The notes under the pieces are model-generated. The model did no database searches. It had not been told where the DNA came from and saw only the letters and a program-made list of their open reading frames with translations. A stretch of DNA of 64,000 nucleotides from Talpa occidentalis (Eukaryota > Chordata > Mammalia > Eulipotyphla > Talpidae), in NCBI RefSeq assembly GCF_014898055.3, contig NW_023602073.1:23359784-23423783 (forward strand), read 5' to 3'. This document shows positions 1 to 9,804 of the stretch, piece after piece. Both the position numbers and the translations under genes were made by a program. How positions within the stretch are numbered: position 1 is the stretch's first letter; the number at the start of each line of letters is the position of its first letter.

Positions 1-635
1 AAAAAATCCAGAAACAACAAATATGGGAGGATGTGGAGATAAAAGAAACTTTTACACTGCTGGTGGGAACATAAACTCTCCAGTCACTATGGAAAGCTGG
101 GTAGAGGGTAGAGAACCCTAAAAACACTAAAACTGGATCCACCCTTTGATCCAACAATTACACTCCTAGGGATCTACCCGAAGGACAGTAAAACACTAAA
201 TCGAACGGAACCTGCACTCCCATGCTTTTTACAACATTATTTACAATAACCCAGTTATGGAAATGCCCCAAAATAGACAAATGGAACAAGAAGATGTGAT
301 ATATTTACACAATGGAATATGACTCGGCAGTCAAAAAAGCAAACTTGTGCTACTTGTGGCAACATGGACGGAGCTGGAGAGCATTATGCCAGCCAAAGTA
401 AGTCAGAAGGAAAGAGATAAACACTTATATGTGGAATATAGAGAAACCAAACAAAAGTTCAAGAAAATGTCAAAACTATCAAGCTGACCATAGCTCTTAG
501 GCACACAGCAAAGAGAGGGTTGTGGGAGGGGCCATGAACATAGGTAGTATGATGATCGTTCATGGGTGGTAGGGTAGTGGCAGAACATGGGACTAAAAAG
601 ATGGAAGTGAAATATATTAATTCATAAAAAAAATG
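1..635 (+). mobile_element. LINE-1 3' end, copy A flank
   Basis: This is the 3' end of an L1 ORF2 plus 3' UTR, truncated by the window start. It runs into an A-rich end near 635. The same fragment lies beside the other two serpin copies (about 21545-22330 and 37900-38965) at the same distance from serpin exon 7. It therefore inserted before the serpin unit was duplicated and marks unit boundaries. Frameshifts break the reading frame, so it is inert. Confidence 0.8.
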
Positions 636-1032
636 TAATGGCCTGAAAACTAGTCCTATGGCACGTAACTCTTTAGGACAAAGACCAAAGTAAGGTTATC
701 TTTGCTAAATGGAGGCTTAATCGGAATCCCTCCTCTGTTTCAACTGATTGTCTGCTTTTAAGGCTCCCTGCAACTCCCAGAGTGTCTATGATGATGTCTA
801 AAGTTCTATTCACTGAACCATAGTGTGTTCATGTTTCCCTGCACAGACAACTGCTTTGTCAAGAATTTACACATCTGGGATGTCTGTTTTAACTTGACAC
901 TTTCAAAAACAGTCCTGGAGCTTCATACTGTAAAGAGAGGAAATATGACCCCTGTGGCAGCAGACTTGGATGTGAAGACCCAGCAGAGCTGCACTTACAA
1001 AGGAAATTAAATATTTGGTTTTGGACAGTAGT

Positions 1033-1038
1033 TTTATT
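1033..1038 (-). terminator. Poly(A) signal of SERPINB1 copy A
   Basis: AATAAA on the minus strand, about 70 bases past the stop codon of exon 7. The same hexamer is kept in copy B (23271-23276) and copy C (39370-39375), so it is probably the ancestral SERPINB1 polyadenylation signal. Confidence 0.6.
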
Positions 1039-1105
1039 AGTGACGTTATAGTTGCATTAAAAGTCAGATGATAAAACTCTATTTGACCGTATATTTCTAC
1101 AGCCT

Positions 1106-1489
1106 CTAAGGGGAACACAATCTGTCTAAGAACAGGACAGAGGAGTTGTGACGAATCATGAAGATGAATGGATGGTTGGCAACGAAATTTTGCACTTGCA
1201 TCATCCAGCAAGGCCTAGCTCTGACAACTGTGGCGGTTGCTGCCTCTGTGCTCTCCTCATTCACCTCCACAAAGGACTTGTGGATAATTTTTGATACAAA
1301 TGTATCTCTGGTTTCTGTCATGCCAGACAAATCAGCCTTGCTGCTGCTTAAGAGATCTCCCACACCCATGCGAGCCAGGTGGGAGCTGAGATCATAGGTC
1401 TCCTCCAGCTTGAATTTGGGCAAGTGGACACAGACATCCCTATGACCCATATTCGCACACAGTTTTTCCAAAGTCAACTGCTGCTTGAT
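1106..1489 (-). pseudogene. SERPINB1: SERPINB1-like exon 7 (copy A), open reading frame intact
   Basis: This is the terminal coding exon of a clade-B serpin, the cytosolic elastase/cathepsin G inhibitor family. It has an AG acceptor at 1491-1490, 127 codons in frame, and a stop at 1106-1108. The conserved parts are visible: FKLEETYDL, the SKADLSGM motif, the hinge VNEESTEAATAT, and the terminal HPF..RHNSS and FL.R..SP strands. The reactive-centre loop reads VVRARPCWMM, so the P1-region Cys is kept but the neighbouring residues differ from the human protein. A five-codon loss follows LTLEKL relative to copy C. Exons 4-6 and 2 are missing in cis, so this is probably an orphan exon although it is undamaged. 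It could still be spliced into a chimeric transcript. Confidence 0.9.
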
Positions 1490-2100
1490 CTGGAATTAGA
1501 ATGTGCAAAGAGAAAACAATTTCATATAGGTAAGTACTAAAAAGTTATTTAAATGAACAGACCCTAATGTCAGTTGCTCTTTCGTTTCCTTCCTGTTTTC
1601 TGCCTGTTCTTTCCAGCAATTGGGATAATGAGAGAGTGACTGGGGCCAAGTCATCCAGGGCCCCAGTACAGGGAGTTTGGACATCAGCTCCAACAAACAA
1701 CCATCATCCATCTCTCCATCCACCCACCTGTCCATGCATCCACACACCCCGTAGTACAGCCTCATCCTACCCATCTGTCTACCCACTCTCCCAGGACTCA
1801 ATATTACTCCACCATTATACGGAATCACTGTGATGGGTTATGACCATGAAGGCTATATTACAGGTTGACTAATTGGTTGTGTGGTGAAAGGGAAAATGTA
1901 AAAGTTTTCTTCTATCCAATTCTATTTATTCCAAACCCACTAATCACTGTGATGATCTGTGAACACACAGAGCTGCAATAATGTCTAATAGATTTAGCTC
2001 CTAGGGGAAAATAGTAAAGATCCTACTTCCTCATCTGAAATGGGACTAATAACAGCACCTATCTTTATTCTAACATTGTCATCAGAATTAAATGAGTTGG

Positions 2101-2409
2101 TGGGCCTCCCCAGTGGCGCAGTGGTTGAGCGCTGGGTTGCGAACCTGCCTGCAGCCTCTGCGGCGCCGGTTCGATCCCTGGCTGCTCCCCAGCCACCAGA
2201 GGAGGGTCCCACATGGCGCAGACCTCTCCTGCCGCCCGCTGCTCCCCTCAGCAGTGTACTTTGGTCCTTCTGCCTGCTCTGCTCCCCGCTCTGGCTCTGG
2301 TGAATTCTCTCACCCTCCCGTGCTTCTGACTGTACCCAGTGCATGTATAAACAAAACAAACAAACAAATAAATAAATATAAACATGCCTCTATAAAATTA
2401 AAAAAAAAA
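2101..2409 (+). mobile_element. tRNA-derived SINE, young subfamily
   Basis: Complete element with tRNA-like A and B box regions, a body and an A-rich tail. It is flanked by a perfect 16-bp target duplication, gaattaaatgagttgg, at 2085-2100 and 2410-2425. Copies B (near 25565) and C (near 40440) have the empty site, so it inserted after the serpin units separated. It shares the GC-rich subtype with the elements at 23941, 37117 and 61057. Confidence 0.9.
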
Positions 2410-2715
2410 GAATTAAATGAGTTGGGACACAGTAGGGACTATGTAAGTGTCCGCTGTTATCACTGCTGTTTTGTTACCATGATAGGGTTAGAACAGAACC
2501 ATCATTACACTAGTTCTATTGCTGTTGGTCATCCCTTTCATGAGACTCTGCATAATCAGAGAACAGATGAAAGTGGAAATACAATTGAAAGAGGAACATG
2601 CTGATTTTGCCATCCTCTATATATGCAAATATATACTACATTAGGATCCCTTCTGGACAGCAAGCTTGGAAAGGAGAAAGTGGCGATATAACACAGAGAC
2701 ACTGAGAAAAAACGT

Positions 2716-3540
2716 AATTGATATGTGGGGAATTAAACATTTCCTAAATGTTATATTTAAAGAAGTGTTTTTTAGATAAGTGAGTTACTGATGCTCAAGG
2801 CTAATTAAAGAAAACCCCTCAACCCATAATATCTTTGTGTTCCTGCAGAGGTGATGATTTCTGCTTTTACTGTTTATTTCTCAGAAATTTCAGCAAAATT
2901 GTAGTTGATAAAATTACATAATGATGCAAAATTAGATTTGCATGTACATGTGAGCACACCATTTATTATTTTCTTGGGGAAAACGAAGACATGTAGAAAT
3001 ATTTATTTACCTAATCACTCATATTTGTGGAACTAGAATTATAACCCAAAAAAAGTGATATAGAAACGGTGCCTAATGTTGGATGATTAGGTCTCACAAA
3101 GCTGTAAGTTTAGGGTTACTAAATGGTGTGTTCACATGTACATGCAAATCTAATTTTGCATCATTATATAATTTTACCAAATATAATTTTGCTGAAATAC
3201 TGGGTATTTTATTCAATACCAAACTTACTGATCTTTACACTTAAAAATGGTTAAGGTAAATAATATCATGTTTTGTATTTTTTTGCATATTAAAAATATG
3301 GTTGGAATCTTTTTTTTTAAGATTTATTTATTTTTATACAAGAGCTGGGGTATAGGCCAGAGGCACAGGAGGGTGAGAAATAAACAGTAAATGTAGAAAT
3401 CATCACCTCTGCAGGAACACAACATAATATGGGTTGAGGGGTTTTCTTTATTTACCCTGAGCATCAGTAACTCACTTATTTAAAAAACACTTCTTTAAAC
3501 ATAACTTTTAAGAAATGTTTAATTCCCCACATATCAATTG
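2716..3540. repeat. Fold-back inverted duplication
   Basis: Arms 2716-2970 and 3118-3540 are reverse complements. The right arm is longer because a SINE fragment and some A/T-rich bases (about 3200-3385) are inserted. The spacer is about 147 bases. In copy C the same sequence occurs once (43155-43560). Confidence 0.8.
3311..3381 (-). mobile_element. SINE 3' fragment
   Basis: A T-rich start followed by aagatttatttattt-tatacaagagctgggg-tataggccagagg, which is the tail end of the local SINE in minus orientation. The tRNA-like half is absent. Confidence 0.7.
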
Positions 3541-4544
3541 CAAATCAAGAATTATTTTATAGTTCTATGAGGCCTGGGCTGTTCCTGGCTTTTAAGACAC
3601 AGAAGAGCAAACCCACACAGTGCAAAAGTCCAGCTATCCACAGATGTTTGCCTAGTGCTGTGATCGATTTGTTTTAACAGAAACGCAGTGGAAGGCTCTT
3701 AAGGCTATTCTCACTGAGGTCACACAATCCCAGAAAGCCGCAGAATAGAGGCTAATGTGACCTTTTAAGAAGCAAATCCAAATGGAGTGGAGTCTTGAAA
3801 ACCTTTTAAAAGGCTTTTCAATCTGTGGTTCTGCAGGTGCAGGTCTCATTCACTTAGAGATGTTTCCATTAAGTGGGGTCATAGAGGCTTTGCAGCTGGA
3901 AAGGTCCATAAGCCTGACCCCAGGGCTGGCCATCCTGGGCTGGCTGCAGGTGAGTGTCAGGTGTGACTTTATGCATACAAGACTGGTGCTGCAGTGGTTG
4001 GCGATAGCTTCACAGTGAGACTTTATACTCCTTGGCCACCATTGGCCACCATTGAGGACCCACCCACAGGGGATTTCCTGAGTCTAGACTGCCAGGGTTA
4101 GTGATGACTAGTGGAGCCCAACACCAGCTCTACACAGCGCCCTCCACAGAGAATCAGCTCCTTTCTAGGTTCAAGGTAATATGGGAAAAAATACATAACA
4201 TGATATTATTCAACTTAACCATTTTTAAGTATAAAGATCAGTAAGTTTGGTATTGTATAAAATACCAAATATTTCCTAATGTTCATAAATAATGAATACT
4301 GACTGCACTTGGAAGTGAATGATGGCATCACCCTTGCCTTAAACAGTCAGGACCACACTCCTCATCGGGAAAACCTGGGTGAAATCAGGTCGTCTTAAAG
4401 AGAACATCGTCTATTACCTATTTCCATTCTTTGTTTTTTTCTGAATATTTATAAAAATTAGAAATGACCTCTAAGACTTCCTTTTGCTGGTGGGAAACAT
4501 GCATTGTTTTATGAATTTTATAATATGAGGCAGAAAGTACTTAC

Positions 4545-4682
4545 AGAGAGGAAATTATAGGTTTTCTCTCCATATAACCTATTATCCAGTTTCAGCACAT
4601 AGGAGGCGTCTGGCTGGGTGACAGTGGTGATCAGACTCTGAAATCTGGAATGAACCTTTTCAACTCCGTCAAAATGAAGAGT
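4545..4682 (-). pseudogene. SERPINB1: SERPINB1-like exon 3 (copy A), intact
   Basis: This 138-base exon encodes 46 codons in phase 0. The acceptor is tcttttag/ACTCTTCAT and the donor is CTCTCT/GTAAGT. The translation includes VHSRFQSL and [16 protein letters not shown], the family's helix C-D region. Both splice sites match consensus and there is no stop or frameshift. It sits inside the transposed block, downstream of where exon 6 should be, so exon order in copy A is scrambled. Exons 3 and 7 are both phase 0, so a 3-to-7 splice would stay in frame. I have no evidence that it occurs. Confidence 0.88.
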
Positions 4683-4721
4683 CTAAAAGAAGAAAACATT
4701 TTCTATAAACATTTACTTGGA

Positions 4722-5020
4722 GGGCCTCCCCTGGTGGCGCAGGCGGTTGAGCTCCGTGCTGTGAAGCTGTCCGCAGCCTCTGCAGCACGGGTTCGATCCT
4801 GGCCGACCGGCAAGTGTCCCACATGGCGAAGCAGGCCTCTCCTGTCTCGCCAGCGGCTCCCTTCAGCAGTGTATTTCAGTCAGTCTGCCTGTTCTGTTCC
4901 CTGCTCTGTCTCTGGTGAATCCTCTCACCCTCCCACGCATCTGGCCTGTACCCCTGTTCTTGTATAAAATAAATAAATAAATCTTTAAAAAAAAAAAAAC
5001 AATTAAAAACAAAAACCAAA
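4722..5020 (+). mobile_element. tRNA-derived SINE
   Basis: Complete element flanked by a 15-bp duplication, aaacatttacttgga, at 4707-4721 and 5021-5035. It lies about 40 bases upstream of serpin exon 3 in the gene's sense, just beyond the acceptor. Confidence 0.9.
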
Positions 5021-5314
5021 AAACATTTACTTGGAAATTATAAAGTGATTCCCAGGTGTTTGCTCCCATCAAAGGAATGTGTTGTTATTACTCAGCACTG
5101 AGGATCCCAGGTAGTACCTTCTGAGTCTTTCACTGTAGAACAAATGATGGAGAACCCTAAACGTAATCTCCAGGTTTTGCCTGTTCCCAGTCCTGGCAAG
5201 AGATTCCAGAGACTTCAAGTCCTTATAGTAGAACATCTTACAAAGATCACACTAGGAAACGGGCTCAACCTTCAAGCTCACTTGTCTCATGAGACTTCTT
5301 CTAAGATAGTTTCT

Positions 5315-6191
5315 TGCCGGGAGCCAGCCTCGGCAAACTGGGTGTCAGGGGTTCCTGAAGGATGGGACAGTGTTGGCAAAATTGAGGCATGAGGCAGACA
5401 CACACAATGCCTTGTGTTAGTATCTCCTCCTGAGGGTCTCAGCGGGTCTTTACTTATACACTGAGGCAAGCAGTGAGATGACATCATCATATGCATGGAA
5501 GCAAAGCAGAAACAATCAGTGCTTTCTTTTCCCATAGACTTTTTGGCTGCTACGTGCTCTTAGCAAGAAGGCAACCTTCAAGGTTAATAGATAAAAAACT
5601 AAAGCTTACACTAAAACTCATTATTTCAGCTAGACAATTACCCAAGACAGTTGATAGCGGTCAGCACACTTCTATCAGCTAAGAGCCTAAGCATCAAAAG
5701 ATTCTTCTTATTCACATGGCCTTCGGCCAGAGACCAGCTGCTTTCTGGTTATCAGCTAACAGGGTTTTCTACCTAGAAACTTCTTAACAGAATTAACTTC
5801 ATTTTAAAACTTTCCTAAGAAACTTCTAAAAAAAGCAAAAGAAGAACTTACTATAGTTGTTATCCTGGGTTGCTTGTTAGGCATGTTCATATATAACAAA
5901 CTCTTTCCCATTGTCAGGCAGGCCAAATTTACAGTGTTTAATTTTTAAGCAGGTATTTCTGTGTGCCAATTACTTACAATATTCTATATGTATAATTTAT
6001 TGCCCAAAGTACTTTTCTAGAAGCTTTTTCTTATATGACCAAGAACAAAAAACAAGGGGATGTTTGTAGGTTGCAGATTAATCTTAGGCCCCAGAGTGTG
6101 TGGGGTGCAGGAAATCTTCAGCCCCACGGTATGAGGCCCTTTCTTTTGTTTACCAGTGTCTTAGCTGGTTGGGGCAGCAAGGCCCCCTGCA
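5315..6191. mobile_element. Solo LTR (877 bp) with 6-bp target duplication
   Basis: This segment is absent from the same place in copies B and C. It begins TG and ends CA, and is flanked by GTTTCT (5309-5314) and GTTACT (6192-6197), a 6-bp duplication with one mismatch. Copy C shows the empty site as agttact. A 6-bp duplication is typical of betaretrovirus/ERVK-type elements. I cannot assign the family or orientation with confidence. Confidence 0.6.
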
Positions 6192-6576
6192 GTTACTGGG
6201 AACTGAATTCACGGATCTGTGTGCATTGTAGGGAGATCTGAGAGTGTCATAAAAGGAACTAAGGGCATAGGATGAAGCTATATACATTACGGGATTTCAA
6301 TTTTGAACAAATTCATTTTAATAAAACAACCCTCATTCTAAAGTTTTATTAAGAGAGTTTGCATGAGCTGCCCATAACCAGCATTACATCTAGTGTAGGT
6401 CTTTACATGGTCCCCACAACTGTTCTCTTGGAGACCCTGAAATTCTAGATGGAGGGCTCCCATGTACTAACGCTGATGGGAAAGATTATAAGAGAATTGG
6501 AACTTGCAGTGACATCAGTAAGTGCATAACGAGCACTGACCACTCAGCACACACGGGAGGACTCACACAGGAAAAG

Positions 6577-7385
6577 AGAGAGAAGGCTCCCCCCTGAGCA
6601 GGACACCTGCTTCCCAATGCCAGGAGAGGACAGGAACCAAGAATAGCAGGGACCAGCTCAGAGTCTTGCAGGTGAACCCCTTGTCCCCACCTTGACTTAT
6701 CCGTGACCGTCCACCCCTCTGTGTCCACATCTAAGACTAAAGAGCCAAGTCCCAGTGCAAAGGGCTGACCAGCCAGGCCTCCATGGAGCAGCGGCCACTG
6801 GTGAGGGCTCCATCCTGTTCTAACCACATGGTGGCGCAGGTGGGCTGGGAATGGACTGTGAGGATTTTCCCCTCCCCATGCAGAGGCTCCACCTGGGGGC
6901 TCTGTACTAGGTCAGGGGCTTTTCTCTATGGGTCATCCCGGATCTCTGCCCTCCTAGAGCCTGAAACAAAATCCCTGGGAAGAGGTGGTCTCCCTAAGGG
7001 GCATCTCTGCCTGACCCCTAGCCTGCACAGTCGCAGACACCCCCAACTCAGAGGCTGGCCCAGCTGGGAGGTGCCCAGAGCTGCCATCGCTTCACTCCTA
7101 GTTTTGCCTTCTCACAGGAGGCCGCTCCTGACCCCCAGGCCCATAGCGGGCTCTTCCTCAGGGCGGTTTGTACAGAGAGATGCTGTGCCAGGAGGGCAAT
7201 GAGTGCCCAACCCCCAAATCCCTACAAAAGCTCTCACCCTTTCAGTTTCTTAGGTCTCTCCTCACCCCTGCCATCTCCTGTACCCCTCTTCTCCCTGACC
7301 CTCTCCCTCATCCCTCCTCTCTGTGAACTCCTGGTACTGTCCTGACCTAGAGTGAGTGGCTTCTTTTCTTTTTTTTAAAGATTAT
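6577..7385. repeat. Low-copy duplicated segment, no gene seen
   Basis: It matches about 50748-51800 in the same orientation, starting at ctcccccctga, with internal losses. Its first part also matches 18890-19100. It holds only short non-conserved open frames. The start at 6577 is the breakpoint that removed exon 6 and everything upstream from serpin copy A. Confidence 0.65.
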
Positions 7386-7390
7386 TTATG

Positions 7391-7626
7391 TGTAGAGGCA
7401 GGACTGGCCTCAGTGCAGGTTTTCTGATCCCATGCAGACCGGGTAAAGGAGGAGTCAGAGTCCTCAGTGGTTTTGCAGGTCTTTTATTGGGGTTCACCAG
7501 GCATATGGCAGGCAGGGGTGCTAGCTGGGGGGCTGGGAGGCTGGTAGACATCCCAGCCCCCAGCAAGTCTTCACTCTATCTGGGCTCTCTGGCGTTCTCT
7601 GCTTCTGCTTCAGCTTCTCCTTCAGG

Positions 7627-7693
<67 letters not shown>

Positions 7694-7869
7694 GGCGTCC
7701 CCCCGTGACGCCGCCCTTAAAAGCCCAGTCTTAGCCCAGCTGAATCCCATCTACCTATGCCCACACCCTATTCCAGGTGCCCCCCATCAGGCATGCATTC
7801 AGGACAAGGATCCATCATCTATCCTGATGGCGGAAGGGCAGAAAAGCCTGATAATTTCTTTACCCTACA
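7391..7869 (-). mobile_element. Solo LTR with (CTG)n expansion
   Basis: The ends are TGTAGAG...CCTACA with a 5-bp target duplication, ttatg (7386-7390 and 7870-7874). On the minus strand AATAAA lies near the 3' end and a TTTTAAGGG TATA-like box lies upstream, giving the orientation. The same family forms a second solo LTR at 46741-47150. This copy is longer mainly because of a trinucleotide tract at 7629-7694. Confidence 0.85.
7629..7694 (+). repeat. (CTG)17-CTA-(CTG)4 trinucleotide repeat
   Basis: There are 22 consecutive units, one of them interrupted. The sibling LTR at 46741-47150 has a single CTG at the homologous place (cttctgctggcg). Translation of the tract gives poly-Ala, poly-Leu or poly-Cys by frame, but nothing indicates it is coding. 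Confidence 0.97.
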
Positions 7870-8099
7870 TTATGTATACAAGAACTGGGGTGTAGTCCAG
7901 AGGTGCGGGGGTGACAGGATTCACCAGAGACGGAGTGGGGAACAGAACAGGCAGATTGATGGAAACGCACTGCTGAGGGGAGCAGCGGGTGAAACAGGAG
8001 AGGTCTGCTGTGCCATGTGGGTAGCTCCCTGGCCAGGGTGCAGCTGCAGATAGCTCCATAGTGCTGGGTCTTTACCCCTTGACCCACCAGGCATGCCCT

Positions 8100-9260
8100 G
8101 CATTGCTAATATGCGGTGTAACAAATCCCAAGGAGCAAAGACCTGTCCTGGCTGGGGGAAATCAGGCCGCTGTGCGGGGACGCGTGGCATGATGATCTAT
8201 ATTTGCCAGAACGCTAGGTTCCTGAGCTGGTGGGTTCCATGTCCAGCGGGGTTTACAAGACGTGTGTCATTTGTATCGGCTGGCAACCGGGGCCATTGTC
8301 ATTAGAAGGTTTGTGCAGTTATGATTTTTTTGTGATTTATTTGGCGAAGTGTTTTCTAAAACTGAGTCAAAGAAGATTGTGTTATTAGTGGATGAAGAGA
8401 ACTTAAGATGCTTGCGTGTTCCCTGGGCTCCCACTATTAAGGTTTGCGGCACCCGACAGGGCGTCCAGAACAGAAAAGTTTTAGCTTCCGGGTTAGGACT
8501 GAGGAGAGTTAGGTTCTGAGGTCTGTTTATACCGACTAATTTCTTTGGTCCAGAAGATACAGAGCATTCCGGTAGCTTGTACCCACGAGTGGGGGGTAGT
8601 CTGTAGATGAGTTTACCCAGAGTTTATGTTCACAGAGAGATGGGTGAAGACCTCCCCCTGGGGTGCCCCCTGTCGCGTGGGACAGGACACAGATAGGGTA
8701 GGTGGCATCAGGAGTGAGTGTAACTTTAGTGAAGACACGCTCTTCCACCGGGGCAGGATCTATGCCCACAGAGGCAGGAAAAAGAGAGTGGAGGGCTTGA
8801 AGCACCTTAGTCACAGACTCATATCCTTGTGAGATGTGCAGTGGTTGGCTCCTTAGGCGAAGGCCCACCGGAGTGGTTGCCCACAGCTTGGCAGGACCTG
8901 GAGTTGTCCGGGAGTTTATGCACATCTAGCAGTTAGTTTTATTAGGATATCGTTGTGTTGTTCCGGCTAGAGTGTGTCCTGACTGTGGAGTCTCCTGGCC
9001 AGATAGGGCAACGTGGTTAAGAAGTCCCTGAATTGTCAGGAGAAACCCCATGAGGTTATCCATACACGTAGAGAAGGAGAGAATAGGAAGAAATTAAGGA
9101 AGATATAATAAGCGTGGTGATGCAATCAGGAGCTGGATTGTCCCTCCCTCATTTCTGGTAGGTCACTGTCAGGGCCGTGGTCTCCAGTGCCCTTTTTTTG
9201 TCTTCTGAAGAAATATTTCCAGTCCTGGACTCTTTGCAGGAATATTGTAGTTCAGAGGAT
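8100..9260 (-). pseudogene. Endogenous gammaretrovirus-like env surface-unit relic (copy 1)
   Basis: On the minus strand, open stretches begin with a hydrophobic leader-like segment (about 9065-9020), then a stop just before 8925. A 129-codon frame (8536-8925) and a 61-codon frame (8267-8452) follow. The frames are rich in N-x-S/T sites, as expected for a retroviral surface glycoprotein. Position downstream of gag and protease supports env. No transmembrane subunit, furin site or fusion peptide is seen here, and stops break it. It is almost identical to 52050-52850. Assignment to env is by context and glycosylation pattern, so it is moderately secure. Confidence 0.5.
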
Positions 9261-9289
9261 GCCTGTGGAGGAAACTGAGAGACCATTTT

Positions 9290-9418
9290 ATTTTATTTTT
9301 TAAAAGATATATTTACCTATGCATACAAGAAGTGGGGTACAGACCAGAGGTGCGGGTGGGGGGGTCGGTGAGAGGATTCACCAGAGACAGAGTGGGGAGC
9401 AGAACGGGCAGACTGCAA
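9290..9418 (-). mobile_element. Truncated SINE
   Basis: This is the 3' half of a minus-oriented SINE. The homologous copy at 53450-53723 is complete with a target duplication, so this one lost its other half in the rearrangement that also deleted pol. Confidence 0.75.
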
Positions 9419-9599
9419 AAAGTTCAGTGAGGGCCGGAGTCTCCAAGAAAGCAACTGGGTTCCCAGCTTTGTCATCAAATGTCTTCCTTGTAAGGGAGTT
9501 GGACAGCTGGGGGTAATAAGAAAGGAATGAGAGACTATAGAACTGGAATAAGAACAGGAACAGGGTGAGTGGATTGGTATTTTCGTGGTTTTCCATCTC

Positions 9600-9788
9600 C
9601 TAAGGTGCTTCAAGCCCTCCACTCTCTTTTTCCTGCCTCTGTATTTTGTGAGGAAGGGTCCAGAATGCTGAGTGAGTAGAGTAAGTGGCTCCCGTAGCAA
9701 TCAGAACATTAATAATTTTACCTGCAACACCCAGGGTTACCCTAGGCTCAGCCATGGAGACGGTCAGCTGGGGAGCTGGCGACGTCAT
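9600..9788 (-). pseudogene. Retroviral protease fragment
   Basis: A short frame carries the pattern of a retroviral aspartic protease active site, but the catalytic Asp is Ala (ATGA instead of DTGA). It lies directly after the gag relic on the minus strand, as expected for gag-pro order. Its last 13 codons come from antisense env sequence (see the inverted repeat at 9603-9641), so the frame is chimeric and dead. Confidence 0.6.
9603..9641. repeat. Inverted copy of an env segment
   Basis: About 38 bases are the reverse complement of 8768-8807 in the env relic (core: gtgcttcaagccctccactc). This marks a rearrangement junction where the protease relic stops. Confidence 0.85.
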
Positions 9789-9804
9789 TGTGCCCCGTCT
9801 CCTC

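Larger units (their letters stand above)
2716..5160. repeat. Transposed intron/exon-3 block inside intron 6 of copy A
   Basis: In copies B and C intron 6 runs directly from the 'gacactgagaaaaa' stretch to 'taatcttcaggttttgcc'. In copy A about 2.4 kb sits between these two points. The block is built from pieces that in copy C lie upstream of exon 4: 43155-43560 (once inverted, once direct), 43860-44720 without the L1, and 46300-46500. It also carries SERPINB1 exon 3. Both ends show the motif gagaaccctaaac or its relatives. It was presumably moved by a replication-based rearrangement. Confidence 0.7.
1..6576. repeat. Segmental duplication unit A (SERPINB1 copy A)
   Basis: This block matches unit B (about 21640-26690) and unit C (about 38040-41310) in order: L1 tail, serpin exon 7, intron 6. 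It ends abruptly at 6576, a few tens of bases before exon 6 would begin. The sequence then switches to one that matches about 50748 onward. A 2.4-kb block (2716-5160) and an LTR (5315-6191) interrupt the intron. The stretches 640-1010 and 1490-2084 are 3' flank and intron 6 with no other feature that I can see. Confidence 0.8.
7370..8092 (-). mobile_element. SINE split by an LTR
   Basis: A minus-oriented SINE runs from the T-rich stretch at 7370 to 7390 and resumes at 7870-8092. The homologous SINE at about 51795-52043 is uninterrupted, which shows the split was caused by the LTR at 7391-7869. Confidence 0.85.

Noticed and set aside
1690..1770. catccatc-type microsatellite as a regulatory array
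   Set aside because: A loose, imperfect simple repeat in intron 6, shared by all three copies, with no further signal.
2101..2180. tRNA genes at SINE heads
   Set aside because: The tRNA-like parts are repeated in all SINEs, lack a proper acceptor stem and are followed by the SINE body.
2092..2604. 170-codon plus-strand open frame
   Set aside because: Most of it is SINE sequence (2101-2409) and similar frames appear in every SINE of the window.
7388..7708. Frame with a poly-alanine run
   Set aside because: Produced by the (CTG)22 tract in an LTR. The sibling LTR has neither the tract nor a conserved frame.
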